A stretch of DNA of 64,000 bases, from assembly GCA_014058105.1 (NCBI GenBank), contig JACGCM010001927.1, positions 1 to 64,000 of the forward strand. Reading direction: 5' to 3'. The stretch comes from Kingdonia uniflora (Eukaryota; Streptophyta; Magnoliopsida; Ranunculales; Circaeasteraceae). The position numbers were made by a program, and so were the translations under genes. Shown in pieces: positions 1 through 11,925 of the stretch. Positions within the stretch are counted from its first letter, which is position 1, and every line of letters begins with the position of its first letter. A model generated the notes under the pieces. That model did not search any database. It saw nothing but the letters and a program-made list of their open reading frames with translations, and had not been told where the DNA came from.

Positions 1-2149
1 ATCAACATGTGGGAGCAATTCAGTAAGCGAGGGCACCAGTACTTACCCAGTTGGGGATTGCAAATCCAAGTGCTTAAATGGTGGCATAAAGTAAAACGCA
101 TCAAAAGGTTTACAGTATATTGCATGGGGCCTAGGCCTACAATGGGGCTTGGTCCGAGACATCCATAACTAGATGTACCTGTAGTCTGCAACTGTGTAGT
201 ATTTTGATGTTTATGCAGGAGTGCAAGAGGAAAGGGACTGAGATTGAAATAAGTTTGCGTATCCAGCGGGAGACGGAAATGAAGAAGGGAAAAGAGAAAG
301 GGAGGAGAGGAGGAAGGGAAGGAGGAAGTTGCACAAAGACTAGTATCTGAAGAGGCCAACTGGAGATTAAGCCAACCTCTCTAAAATGGATAGTTTATGA
401 CGGGGACACGTTAGGATCGACTAAGGGGTCTCATTCTGGTAGTAAGAAGCGAGCGATGGGATGGCTTCTAACCACCCTTGTCAAAGTATCTATTACCACC
501 AACACTTTGATGTCTTCCACGAGCCATTGGGAGCCTCCACCCTAACCGTCCCCACTTTACGGGTGGTCAACGGATTGCTATTGTATGGAGTATTTTGGTA
601 GAGCATGTATAGAATGACCGTGTACTAACTTTTTTTTGCAACTCTATCCAATATTGCCTCATTGGTTGTCATTAACGTCCCTTGTGTTTATGCAAGTAAC
701 ATAACACCTACCCCCTTGTGCCACCTAAACCCTCTAAAGTGTCTCCATTGACTGTCTTTACTCGTTCTCCAGTAATACATTCAGGTTGCAAAAATATAGG
801 CCCATTCGGTAATGAGCTCGTATATTATCAACATATATTGGTGCCTTAGTTTCAGATAACTCCTACGCGGGAAGATGTGGCGCTCACCCCCAAAAAGGTA
901 ATAAGTGGCGTCCTCCAATCTAGTTGCTTCCATTTCAAACCCACTAGTGGTTTGTATTACTTTTACTTTGTGTCTCGTGTACTTGGCTTTAGTCGAGGTC
1001 CTTAACTTGGATTGACCTAATATTTATCATCTGGATTCATTCCTGCCAGGTATACGAGGGAATCAGAGTGTGTTCTCGCCTTGCATGTGTCAGTTACTTT
1101 CTTAAATTTCTAGACTTTGTTTTCAAGATTTCCTGAATCTACCATCTTTCTGTGGCCTGGAATATCCGTTCCTCCTGGTTAATAACTATTGTAGTCGATA
1201 AATAGGGAGATTTCCCCCACGCCCGTGTCCAGAGGTATCATTATTCACACAAAAGGGCTCATATATCATCTTCTTTATTACTTAGTTGAAGTTGACATCT
1301 GATTGTTTTACCTATTTCTCTGGTTGTTTGGAGTTCAGTATGACCCCAGAAGCTCTCCCCCCAGCGTTAACAGCCGTCCGTGATAATTGCCAACCCTTTG
1401 AAAATATGTGTCATGTCAGTTTGGAGGTACGACTTTGTCCATTGTCTCTTCGTTAACCCCAGTTTCATGGTAAATGGGAGGTCGACTAATAGGGTTGCAA
1501 TAACCATCCCTTTATTGCCACTGCTTGGCTCAAAATGTGTCAAATTCCCCTAGTGTGACGCCTATTTCGGTATTTTACATACTTATCTTGCTTTGCGAAA
1601 ACATCTCCCTTATGGCTGAGTCTTGACCTAATTTTGGGTGCTTGGAAGTAGGTCCTAATTCTATCTACTATGACCTACCAAAGCGTGGGCCTGCTTCTCT
1701 ACCATATAATACCCACAATTTCCCCAAGATCATCTTGCTTATATAAATAGGTTTCTCCTATTTTAACTTTCCATTCAAACGAGAGACCAGACTAATGGAT
1801 CTTCTTCCCCAAGTACAATCCCAAAAGCTCATATGTTTTATTTTGCGCTGTTGAGGACTCGTGGCATAGCCAAGTATCATAGCTTATCTTGAAGGTTAGC
1901 TCCATATCTCTAGTTCCATTGGCATTTCTTTATTTCCTGTAATACACCAACTAGTGGTATACATTTTATTGAAGCTTTATAAGTAAAAGTGCCAAAACCA
2001 CAATATTCCCAACACGTTTTGAACTTGTTTTTTTTCGTAGTAGGGCTACGGCTAGAGGCTCAGTCTTTCTCAGGTATCCTTTAATCCCCTCATTGGGTAA
2101 ACGTAGTGTCCCATAAATGTTCCGAAGAAACTTTCTAAAGCTGTGTTTT
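1..2149. other. Unassigned, probably decayed gypsy DNA
   Basis: I recognise no gene here. Open frames on both strands are short and carry no family motif I can name. Because a minus-strand gypsy reverse transcriptase lies just to the right, this stretch is where its RNase H and integrase would be expected. I could not read either, so this is inference only. Confidence 0.3.
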
Positions 2150-2690
2150 CTCGATTAGCCTCATCTTTAGTACTAAATTTGTAACATGTCTCTGAGTCGT
2201 TAGATGGTTGTTCTTCATATCTGCTCTTGCGAGCATGTCCATTGGGGGGGGATAAATACCTTCAACGTTTTGCCCAATTTCTCTTCAACATCATTGTCAA
2301 CTATGTGACTATGTCAATCCTGTATTTTTCATACCGAATGGCATCACTTGTATAACATACCAGTCTATTATTTGTTAACATAAGTGCGATTCCAAGTCCT
2401 GGACCCCACGCATTTGGTTGTATCAAGAATACCATCCTAAACAACATTCATCCGTTGCCGGCCTGTTGCCTCTACTAGTCCTTGTTTAAAGGGCATAGAG
2501 AAACTGTATCTTTGCACAAGTTGTTTGTTAATAATTGTAAGTCGATGCAGACTTTTGTTTTCATATTCGTCTTGGATGGAAACCACTTTCTACCCATTTA
2601 GAAAAATCCACGGTCTTATGAAACCAACTTTTAGAATTTTTTGAATTTCGTTGTTGTTCCTGCTCGTAATCTTGACAGCGCTTTCCCTGT
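2150..2690 (-). pseudogene. Ty3/gypsy reverse transcriptase fragment
   Basis: Reading the minus strand leftwards, successive pieces in changing frames match the order of motifs in a plant gypsy reverse transcriptase: EIQKILKVGFIRP near 2665-2625, KVCIDLQLLTNNLCKDT near 2555, LVEATGRQR near 2475, VMPFGMKNTG near 2335, and DMLARAD near 2230, where the catalytic aspartates would sit (now overwritten by a run of C). Several frameshifts and stops make it a dead remnant. The motif style fits Tat/Athila-type elements. The order and spacing, rather than any single motif, support the call. Confidence 0.72.
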
Positions 2691-2783
2691 GGCTTTCGTG
2701 TGTCCGCCTGGGGTTACATCCAACTGGTGGCAAGTGACCAAGGTGTGATACCTCAGCATTGCCGATGACTAACAAATACATCT

Positions 2784-2987
2784 TTGTTTACCGTAAAAAG
2801 ATCAAAAGCGTCTGAGCGTTCTTCTTTTGTTATAAGAACCAATATTACATTCGCGTTAGGCCATCGATCTATCTATCCTTTTCAAGTACTCTACGGAGTG
2901 GGCCCATCCTGTCCATCCTTGTCTAGGATGGTCATGAATGGGAACGTTATCAAATGCCATGGGCGTCGTTCCCTACTTAGTTGTTAG
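2784..2987 (+). pseudogene. Ty3/gypsy integrase C-terminal fragment
   Basis: A plus-strand frame contains RSIYPFQVLYGVGPSCP at about 2865-2915, which resembles the conserved integrase segment (S/T-PFxxxYG) near the end of the catalytic core of plant gypsy integrases. It runs opposite to the adjacent reverse transcriptase, so the two cannot belong to one undisturbed element. No DDE residues are visible. A chance match is possible because only about 15 residues are recognisable. Confidence 0.4.
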
Positions 2988-5613
2988 TCATTTACTTTTT
3001 ATGCTTTCCCCTGTTATCTTGTATGATTGTTTTGCCTTTACTTTCTTTTTGGGTGTCTCGATTACGACCAGTTTTTTTAAGATTGAGTAACTATTATAAT
3101 AGCTAATTGCACCTCGTATCTGGTTGCATTCATACATGGTTAGGAAATGTATTACCTAACTTTAGGATTGGCGTGTACTGCCTGTCATTATGTATTAATA
3201 TCCCTTCCTATGTTGCCATTGTTGTAACCACGGGCATTCACATGATGAAAGTCATTTGATATTATCACAGCCCTGCTTCACCTGGCTACGAGCTTCTGAC
3301 TAATTTTTGTAACCTTTGAAACCTCGAGCCTATTTTTAAGGGGTCATCTCAATTCCTGCATGTCAAGGGTTGACTAAAGTATTGTGTATAAAATATTTGC
3401 TCCATTCCCTAAGCCCACACGCATCTCCTACCAAGACTCCTCCAATCATGATCCAATGACCAAGGTGCGTCCTCATGTTGGTAAATGCCCGCTAGTAATC
3501 ATTTTCTGTGAGTATATGGCTTGTCCGGACTCATTTTTAGGACTACAACTATTCCATCTGTTCTTGTTGTCTCTTTATTTAGTTGGTACAACTGCTTCTT
3601 GGAAATTGAAGATGGCATGGTGGATGGTAAACCGCTGTACATCGCCATTTATCTCCTAAACCTATGGCAGTGCCCCGTATTTGCCTCTGTTAAGCGCTTC
3701 GTTGGGTAAGCTCCTTCGGCAAGGATTGAGTCCGCATTACGTACTGGTAAGTGTCCTTTCTCAACCTATGTTTTCAGTCAAATTACTGCGGCGTAACATT
3801 TTTTTGGCCTCATTGTATATGGAGTTGTGAGAGCACAATATGGTCTCCAGGCAGTCGTTTTTGGTGCACATCTATATGCTGCATCCTTTCTGTGGCGCTA
3901 CAGTGAGTGTATGTTCATGAACGTTCAGATCGGTTTGGTAAGTCTCGTTCATGTAATGCCCAACTTGGTTGCCTGTTGGTCGAGGAAGGATGAGATTTAC
4001 ACCCTATTTCTACTTCACTTTCTGTCCTTTCTTTTTTTGCTTTTACCCTTATCGTCCTTTTGTCACTTATATATCGCCATCTCTAGGTGCCTTGGACAGC
4101 TCCGTATCACCACTAGCAATGGAGCAGAAGTATTATTGACAAGATAATTATCGAGAAGAAGCTAACACTCAGTTGTTAGCTTCGTACATTTGGTACTTAA
4201 CATTACTTTTGTAGAGATTTTCCCATTTTCTAGCCATTTTCTTGTTAAACTTCTCGTAACTTTGAACATATAGAACGGCTCCCATAAATGCTAGGCACGA
4301 TCCTGGGCATCTAAACTTGTTTGTAATACCACTCCCTTAAACCTTTTCAGGAATAAATTGATAGTTTCTCTGATCTACTATTTAAAGAAGGGGAGCTCAG
4401 CTATCTGCTTCTTTGATAATTTATTATTACCTGTATATTTGGACGAAGGCAATGAAAGTACTCGAATGTGAATATTGAATGGGCTTGGGGTTCTAGAACA
4501 AGTGAGGGACACATTCGATAGGGTCAAGAGGAATAGGCGGGACATGTATCATTGTTTGGGTTGTATGTCTATGCTCTCTTGAAACTTAAAGATATTTTAT
4601 CTCAAAACCTGATTCCTGCTGAAGGGTTCAATCTTTTGCCTATATAGCTTTCCTGATATGCTATTCTAAATATTCTTTGTAAACGGGGTACTACGAACCT
4701 TCCGAAGAGTCTTTGTGTTAACCGTTTGGTCGGGTCATTGTCTTTATACTATAAGTTTCGTACTAATGCCTCTATGGGAGGTGGCTGCTAAAAGGAGTTG
4801 GTCACTTCTCCATTTTTCCCATTTTAGGCCTTGCCCTCCCCGTATTGAAGGTTTTCATAGTAACTCCCTCCGACCATCACGTATGGTTGTCAGAATTACT
4901 GCCTTCCTTGATATGTTCGTTGTACCTATCATTTTTCTCATGGTCATTCTCCATAGGGGTTGTGGATTCTTCTCATACTACCTCAGTCCATACCTAGGTG
5001 GGGTTAGATTGGGTTAGGGCTATACTGCTAATGCCACTGAGAAGGGTTCTCGTGGTAATTAACGTAAGAGGCCCCTGGGTGCGGTAGAGGAACGGGGGGA
5101 CGCATATCATAATTATGGAGCATATCGACAGGTGGAGGCAGGAAAATATGTTATGCTAGTAGGTTAACAATAGGGGTTGCTCTCACGGGGGGTTGCATTG
5201 GTCATCGGGGTTACTGAGGTCACAATCATAGGGGGCGGTATTATTCTATAAGTTAGCGAATACTGTTTATAAATCAGAGTAGCATGGGGCATGTACACCA
5301 GTCATATATCAGTTGCAAATCTGGCTAAGGTACTCTATTACGACTGTTAGGTACACTTCTTGTAGTGTGAGGTCTCCTACTATTCAGAGGCTGCTAGGGC
5401 GTCGGTATGCGCTTAATTCTAGTGAAAAGAATTTCTCGCAGCTCGTCGTTTTCTACTTAAAGTCGCCGGATCTGAGTCTTTTTTTTCATTTGGTATTGTA
5501 ATTATAGGAGCGCTACTCTCATCTCTGTTATTGCTTGATCATGTGTCTAATTTTGTGTATAAACAACCATCTTCGTGTTTGAATAGAGTTTTATCGTGAG
5601 GACGCATGCATCA
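2988..5613. other. Unassigned intergenic / decayed repeat
   Basis: No gene recognised. Both strands have open frames up to about 100 codons (for example 3827-4147 plus), but they are of odd composition and show no family motifs. An 11-bp match to a CACTA terminus occurs at 5356-5366, without a partner or subterminal repeats. Confidence 0.3.
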
Positions 5614-5618
5614 CCAAT

Positions 5619-6051
5619 TATAGTCTCAAAGGTTATGTTAGGAAGGATAATAAGTTGCATTTGGCTTTAGGCTTGATACGCTCTCAGAAGAAGAAACTAC
5701 TCAACTATCTTTGGGTCTCTCTTCCTTTTTCCTCTAGAGTTGCTAGGGTTTAGTGGATGGAAGAGGAGTTTAAAAAAAGGTTCCTCCTTAGGTCCATATT
5801 CATTCCTATATAAAGGGAGGGATTTAGACCTAGAGGATTGGGCTCACGTGACGGTATAAAGCCTAAATTGTGTCTGCAAGGTTTAGGCATTACCTTTCCA
5901 TGTGGGCCTGACATAAAGTGGACTTATCGGTATAAGTGTTTTAAAACTGCTTGCGGGTCATTTGAATGAGATTTCCCTGGGCCATACTCATCTAAGGGTG
6001 AGGAGGTCGAAACGACCTCCAGATCGTGGGCAGCGGGAACATGCAGCTACA
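5619..6051 (+). mobile_element. Solo LTR A (diverged copy of solo LTR B)
   Basis: This segment aligns by eye with the solo LTR at 8006-8555. Shared blocks include GGCTTGATA near 5668, a pyrimidine-rich block, a TATA-like CTATATAAAGGGAGGG near 5808, GGGCTCACGTG near 5840, and a similar last 25 bp. The first nine bases (TATAGTCTC) resemble TGTAGTCCC of copy B. The flanking 5-mers CCAAT (5614-5618) and ACAAT (6052-6056) agree at 4 of 5 positions and look like an eroded target duplication. It is older and shorter than copy B. Confidence 0.6.
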
Positions 6052-6299
6052 ACAATGACCATACGTACGAATTGATGATTCTTCCATACACGGTCGTTTG
6101 TGTGCTATTTTCCTTTTTAGAAGCTTCTGACGCTTCATCCATATCCAATCAATCACCAGTCATTAGCGCTACATGACTGCTTTGAATGTGCTATTTTTTA
6201 TAAAAGACAAAAATTGTTAAGAACTATGAGTTTTTCTCACATAACACTAAGTTTTACGCCATCAGTCAAACATTAGTTACCCCAAACTTAGATATTTTT

Positions 6300-6820
6300 T
6301 ATCATTATTTCCCGGGTATCTAAAATATTTAGTCAATCCTCTAGGTAAACCGGATCGTCATTGCTGAGTACTTTGACTATTGTTCCTCATGTTCCTGAAA
6401 TGGTTTAAAATGTTGTCTATTAACGAAAAATATATCTTGGCCTTTTCAGATAAAGTTCATTAACTTCATCTAGATAGGGTGTTTAACAATATATGGTCCT
6501 ACCATCTTGATTTTAGTTTTCCAGGAAATAGCGTAATCCTAAATTATACAAAAGTACTTTTTGATGAGAATAAAAACTCTTTCTCATAATAGATTTGTCA
6601 TGATGCGCTTTTATCATTTTCCTTATAGGAATTTGTGCTTTCATAAGCTTCTCTTCATTATTCATTTAATTCGGAAAGCTGTAAGAATCAATGCTTACAT
6701 GCTTTGGCCATGTCGACATTGAATAATACTTTAGTCGCCCATAAAGCTTTGTGTTACAATTCTACTGGCAGGTGGCATGGTGTATCAAAGACAAGTCTAT
6801 ATGGTGACATCCCAATCGGT
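6300..6820 (-). pseudogene. Athila integrase, C-terminal part (left of CACTA-1)
   Basis: Starting exactly at the CACTA-1 target site, the minus strand reads PIGMSPYRLVF, CHLPVEL, then HKALWA after a stop. This is the familiar end of the plant gypsy integrase core. Further on come KVLLYNLGLRYF near 6560 and FPGKLKSRW in a shifted frame near 6525, then the C-terminal RQHFKPFQEHEEQ near 6395. The frame is broken several times. The N-terminal part lies on the far side of CACTA-1 (15178-15950), and the two halves meet at the target duplication. Confidence 0.85.
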
Positions 6821-6880
6821 GTTCACTATACCAATTTTACTAAATTACCGCGGTACTTGTTAGTAGTAATAGTCATTTTG

Positions 6881-7250
6881 CTACGGATAAAGTCTGTAGT
6901 GGAGGTCTGTAGTAAAAGGTGCGTGGCAATAATTTTACATGGAGTTTTTCTATCGTTATACCATTTATGCTGATACGGAGTAAATTCGTGGCAAATTTTT
7001 ACCACGGATAATTAGTGGTATAATACAATATGTACCACTATTTTAGTCCGTAGTAATATTATTAGCACGGATAAAGTCTGTAATGGAGGTCTGTAGTAAA
7101 AGGTGTGTGGAAATATTTTAGCCATAGAGTTTTTCTATCGTTATCCCATTCATATTAATGTAGAGTAAACCAATGGAATTTTTTTACCACAGATATAATT
7201 AATGGTATATACGATATGTGCAACTATTTTAGTCTGTAGTTAATATTATT
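6881..7250. repeat. 184-bp subterminal tandem duplication in CACTA-1
   Basis: Two diverged copies lie head to tail, about 6881-7064 and 7065-7250, followed by the start of a third (CCACGG at 7252). Each contains GGATAAAGTCTGTA, then TTTTTCTATCGTTAT, then a TACCAC and GTAGTAAT block. CCACGG and its complement recur, as in the subterminal transposase-binding repeats of CACTA elements. Matching CCGTGG and CCGTG motifs occur near the right end (15123-15150). Confidence 0.75.
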
Positions 7251-7559
7251 GCCACGGTCTAAGATTATGGTGATTTAATTTTTATTTGTAATTTAAACAA
7301 ATCAAAAAAATAGCCCAAACCTATATCATACAATTTAGAAGAACAAGTTGTACCTATTGTATACATCATATAGCATATAATCCAAAACACACAATTCAGA
7401 ATAACTTGTTTCATTTATAAATATTACCCCAAAAAATCCAAGTACACTGGTTACATATATATCAGAGATACCAATTCAAAAAGAAGCTATATACATATTC
7501 TCTATAATAAATCCAAAAAAAGGAAGCTTAGTGACTTCAAAAGCAAATGGATTAATATA

Positions 7560-7690
7560 GTGGTGCTCAAACCATAAGCTCAAAAGTAGTAACGGATCCA
7601 TGAATAGGGAGCGCCATCAATCCATTATAAGTCTTCAAAAAGCATGAAATCCAACGATAGGAAGCACCCTGCGAGAAAATTAACATAACA
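7560..7690 (-). pseudogene. Unidentified coding fragment
   Basis: A minus frame reads GASYRWISCFLKTYNG and then LMALPIHGSVTTFEL before a stop. Its composition is protein-like, and it lies inside CACTA-1 among other host fragments of the same orientation, so it is probably a captured exon. I do not recognise the family. Confidence 0.35.
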
Positions 7691-8005
7691 AATAAATTAT
7701 AAAGGTCAAACTCTTTGTACTTTTAGCTTTTAAATGGATAATAAGAAGAATTTTAAAAAATGTACAAGAGTTTAGAAGAACATTCACTAATAGGCGAAAC
7801 GCAGAAGAATCTTGGGTACTTGATTTTCTAGCATCTTCGCATCGAAACTAAAAGGGCAACTAGGAGGAACTTCAACATGATTGACAACCTCAACAGACAC
7901 AAGGCTACCAATAAATGACGATTCACCATATAAACTTCATCAACATTGAAAACTTTCTCGAGCTCAGATACGATGGTACGTCCAAAGTCTCTCCTTGATT
8001 CCTAG

Positions 8006-8555
8006 TGTAGTCCCGTTATTCCCCTAGGGGACAGCAATGAACATATGTTAGTTTGGGCTTGATACTATGTTGGAGGAGGGCACCACTCAACTCTCTCTGG
8101 ATTTCTCTCTCCCTCCTTGGTTTAGCTGATTGTCTCTGGAAGAGAGCTGCACAGGAGGTAGTAGAAGAAGAGTAAGTTTTTTCTCAGAAGAAGAAGAAGA
8201 TCCCCCTTTGGGTTACCTCACCTCTCTTTATAGGGAGGGTTTAACCTAGGGGTGCCCCAGCTCACGTGCCGCAGAAAATTCCTAAGCTGTCCCTTCAGGG
8301 TCGTGGGCTTCCATATCTCCTCGCGGGCAGAGGGCTAACCGTGGGGCTGCCATTGTTATAGTTCTATGGTCGTTAGACTTTGTTGTTCAAAGAAGCTCGT
8401 AGAGCGACCCTTCTGAAGTGTTCCTACTTTTAGTGGTGGGGTTGCTTAACGACCTCATAACTCGCTAGTGGGAGTATGCTCCTACAAGTATTCTACTTTT
8501 AGTGGTAGAGTCGCTTAACGACCTCACAACTCGTTAGCGGGAGCGTGCTCCTGCA
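8006..8555 (+). mobile_element. Solo LTR B inside the NSN1 fragment
   Basis: The 550-bp segment starts TGTAGTCCC and ends GCTCCTGCA, and is flanked by perfect 5-bp duplications CCTAG (8001-8005 and 8556-8560). A TATA-like CTTTATAGGGAGGG lies near 8225. No internal retrotransposon DNA is present, so it is a solo LTR left by LTR-LTR recombination. It interrupts the NSN1 reading, which resumes on the other side. A diverged relative lies at 5619-6051. Confidence 0.9.
8424..8555. repeat. 69-bp tandem duplication at the end of solo LTR B
   Basis: Units beginning CTACTTTTAGTGGT at 8424 and 8493 repeat with a 69-bp period. Each contains TTAACGACCTCA and ends with a GGGAG-GTGCTCCT-like inverted motif. 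The second unit is cut by the LTR terminus. Confidence 0.8.
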
Positions 8556-9042
8556 CCTAGTTGGAGGCCCTGTATAATATGGAATTTTTCATTCATTCCA
8601 GTCATCCAAAACTATTCTAGTAGTAGTTTCGTCATCCATAATACCACCCTTTTTTAGCTTACCCCTCACAGTGGCTACCTTATGTAGAAAGTCTTCTGCT
8701 AAATCAAAACTAGGAGTCGTATAAAGGGAGACGAGCATATTATAAGGGAAAAGCTTGACAATCTCCCGTACTGGACCAATGACATCATCTAACTTCTCGA
8801 TTCTTTTACAATTTCAAAGAACTATGGAGCTATCTCTCTCTCCAGACTTGAGCAGTATAACACCAAGGCAGTACAATAATTTGATATTCTTATCTAAGTG
8901 TATTTCTTGCATTGATCTGCTTAATCCTGGAGTTGCACCAACATTGACAACTTGACATCTCTTCAAACTATTAATCAGACTACTCTTACCAAAGTAGGAA
9001 GCCCAATAACTCCCAATGTTATTGACTTTTTATCGGCCATAT

Positions 9043-10920
9043 AGAAAGATTGAGACCAGAGCTTAAAATACGCTTTTGCTTTATTACCAGAAATGCAATT
9101 ATTACCCAAAAACTACTAAAAAAAAGCACAGAAATGCGTCGGGTCTCATTGTTAACACTCCCCGACAGCTCACCCCAGCGTGTGTTGTGTTTAGTACGGT
9201 ATGGTTTCAGATGGCTGTAGCTAAACATAAACTTATAAAGTATAGACCATGTTCTAATGAATATTTTTGAAAAAAAATCTTGTCTCCGCAATGACAAAGA
9301 TGTTTACTTTAAGTACAACGCGGTGAAACAAAAGGCTGGGGTAAAGACAAATAGGTATTAGAACGGTTAGAGTATGAAGAATGCCCTTACAGGTAAGTAG
9401 CCGTACATGCAGGGTGGTAGAAGACCGGGATATTAGTACCAACAGTGCAGATCCTTAGTATCATAGATCTTTAAGAAATTACATCAGTCCCATTGAGAGG
9501 AGATAGAATGGGGTTTTGGCAGGACCCATGGTCCAATAAAGCCATCAGGGAAGACTTATTGGAGTTTTTGCATAACCTCTAGTTTTAAAATTAGAATTGT
9601 TCCGGACATCATTATTTGTAACAATATATGTATGAACTGAAACATTATCTAAGAAAGTGCCTATTTCACTAAGAGGTTTAGGCAGGAAAACTTTGATTTT
9701 ATAAATAATAATAATAATAATGACAAAGACAGTTTCTAGGCCATTTGCGGCTTCCAATAGTGGCACTTCCAATCAAATTTATATTTTTCAGCACCGTAAA
9801 TGTAGTTTTTAATAAGTTGTTACACCTAGTAATAGATTTCTTAAAAATTTGTGCAGAGCAACGACTTTCTACATTGAGCGAACATCTTCTAATAACCAAA
9901 TTCCATAACCCTCTCCAATGACTAGATCCATCCCAATCCAGAAATCTACACTAATCCCGAGATACCACTTCAGAGACTATAACCAAAAGCTAAACACCCA
10001 TATCCTTTTTTTTCTTCCGAGTTCTCCACTTTTTAACTTATTCTTAGCCACAATAACATTTAAAAAATTTACACTGATAAGTTGATATTTAGTGTCTTAT
10101 TTTTTAAAAGAAATTTCCATAAATTAAAATACAAAATAATTATTACAGATACAATTTTTTTATGTCGATTAAAACAGTTAGCCTGATATGCCACACGGAC
10201 ATAGAAGAAGGCAAATAATTTTTATACTATGAGAGCTAATAAAGGATTTCTTATATGGTATAAAAAACTATACCTCATGACTTCTGGACTAATTCTTGAG
10301 TAATTTATAAGATTTTATGCTCCAAGACAGTCACAGGTCTGCAAAATAGCACTTGGTTTTCTAATCTTTGATGTAGATTTCCACCCTAAGTTTGATCTTT
10401 GTTTTTGGGTGGTGCACTTGAAAGCAACTGCCGGTAATGAGGTAAGACTAACATTTATTGACAAATTTCACTAATTTCGGCCATTAGAAAGCTATTGAGA
10501 GTTTGTAAAACTTAACTACTGTGGATGGAGAGTAGCATTTATTTCTTCTTTCTTACTCATACTACAGTAAGCCCGGGTTGGATATGAGGTAAGACTAACA
10601 TTTTAAGGAAAGCATTTAAATAATATATGACAAGATTTAAGACTAATTACGCGATATTAATTAAAATCCAAGTGAAACTCTTGAGTGTGAATATAAAATT
10701 TACCACTTTTTTCTCAACGAATGCCATGGGGAAGGTCCCATCACTACAAGTATAACCAGTTAAGAAGGAATCTGACCTGGTAATAGCTGGATTTAGTTCC
10801 ATCTATGAAGAACAAGTAGAAGACAACTCAAAGTCACCATAAATCATATATAAAGAAATAGGAAAATTCAAAACTTATAAAATAAGATAACCATTTCATC
10901 ATCCACTCTAAATACCCCCT
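9043..10920. other. CACTA-1 interior, unassigned
   Basis: No gene recognised. A short ATA/ATT-repeat tract lies near 9706-9722. The minus frame at 9019-9297 and others are open but lack motifs. This span could hold remains of the missing TNP2-type transposase or introns of captured genes. I see no evidence for either. Confidence 0.3.
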
Positions 10921-10924
10921 TTTT

Positions 10925-11458
10925 CTATATCGTATAAGGGGTTACCATCTTTGACCTATTTATCTTGTTCCTTTCTTGACTAGCTTTAACTTCTTCTGTA
11001 GAAGTAAGGTCGACAAATCGAACCCAATCTTCAGGTTTAGTCTTTTTTGGCCAGTTCTTCTTCCTCTCATCATCTGTATCGCACTCATCATACATTTTCC
11101 TAAGTGTCTTTTTTCCATTTCTCCACAAGGTATTAGTTGATCTCATAAGTTTTATTTTTGCTGCTTGAGGAAGTACATATTCTTTCTGTAAAATTAGTAT
11201 AAAGCATAATCATTAACAAAATAACAACATTTATTCAATACATGAATAATAGCATAACTAGTTTTAACTTACACATATCATCTCCCAAATGGTATCTTTG
11301 GGTTTAAGAGGAACGGCTGACCAATTTTGATAATATGGAAGAATATATTCTCGCACTAGGCTGCCAAAACGAGATATAAATTTGGCTGAATTCTTTCCAA
11401 CAACATGTCTTAGCAACGAAAATCTCAACCGTATCTTTGTTTTAGAAGAACCTATGGA
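10925..11458 (-). pseudogene. Plant CACTA transposase remnant (Ptta/En/Spm, Transposase_24-like)
   Basis: Two minus-strand exons can be read. The first, about 11458-11275, contains RHVVGKNSAKFISRFGSLVRE and ends DTIWEMI at a GTGTAAGTT donor-like site. The second begins after an acceptor near 11170 with KEYVLPQAAK and runs through TLWRNGKKTLRKMYDE, KKTKPEDWVRFVD and STEEVKASQERNK, the spacing typical of the Transposase_24 family of En/Spm elements. It stops at 10925, before the usual C-terminal extension. The main TNP2 transposase is not found, so CACTA-1 is probably non-autonomous. Confidence 0.75.
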
Positions 11459-11739
11459 GAAAATTAAGTATTAAGAAGGCAAAATTTTGTAAGTCATTAG
11501 TCATATAACTTTATCATCCAAGTCAGAAATATAGAGTAACATTCCAATAACCATAATTAGGTTATATCAATATAAAAAGGTCTTTATCCTTCTTCAGATT
11601 CTTCATCTGAAATTTAGGCAGGTTTGCAAGGACTGAGAGCTTATCAGAGTGCACAATTGGCACAATTGGGCTTATTAATTTAGCAACAGATTATATGTCT
11701 TTAATCATGAATTAACAACATATATAACAGTTGTTAATT

Positions 11740-11925
11740 ACCTTTTTTCACGTAGTGTCACCCTAAATAGAGAATAAAATGTTATAGAACTACCTCCACC
11801 TGATGTATCGAAATATTTATGTAATCCCCCAGCATGTATAGACGAGGGTATAGGCGACTGCTTCATAGGGCTTGATGATGATGAGTCGATCGTGATGGTG
11901 GTGGCATCCTGAAACCAAAAAAAAG
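11740..11925 (-). pseudogene. Possible exon of the CACTA-1 transposase gene
   Basis: After a polypyrimidine/CAG acceptor near 11912, the minus strand reads DATTITIDSSSSSPMKQ or, in another frame, MPPPSRSTHHHQA. Either could be the low-complexity N-terminal part of an En/Spm accessory protein. It lies upstream of the Transposase_24-like exons in the right order. The frame choice is uncertain. Confidence 0.3.

Larger units (their letters stand above)
7820..9042 (-). pseudogene. NSN1: Nucleostemin-like nucleolar GTPase (NSN1) fragment, split by a solo LTR
   Basis: The intact family is a circularly permuted nucleolar GTPase involved in ribosome assembly. Reading minus from about 9042, SITLGVIGLP is followed after a 1-nt loss by the P-loop region GKSSLINSLKRC, then NVGATPGLSRSMQE, then the G3 region, where the usual DCPG is degraded to YCLG. 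Next come KRIEKLDDVIGPV, KVATVRGKLKKGGI and DDWNE, then a stop in place of glycine. After the solo LTR the gene resumes at about 8000 with IVSELEKVFNVDEVY and, in a shifted frame, GESSFIGSLVSVE. The N-terminal basic domain is missing. It is captured inside CACTA-1. Confidence 0.88.

Noticed and set aside
3600..3660. MVDGKPLYIA, resembling a poly(A)-binding protein motif
   Set aside because: Only about ten residues match, and no RNA-binding motifs are found around it.
3827..4147. 106-codon plus frame as a gene
   Set aside because: Hydrophobic and Cys/Trp-rich, typical of chance frames in pyrimidine-rich DNA; no family motif.
5356..5366. TTCTTGTAGTG, identical to the right end of CACTA-2
   Set aside because: No partner end, no subterminal repeats and no 3-bp duplication nearby; 11 bases can match by chance in 64 kb or be a lone scrap.
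10736..10760. CACTACAAG, a possible internal CACTA end within CACTA-1
   Set aside because: No second end and no duplication; it lies between the transposase remnant and unassigned DNA.
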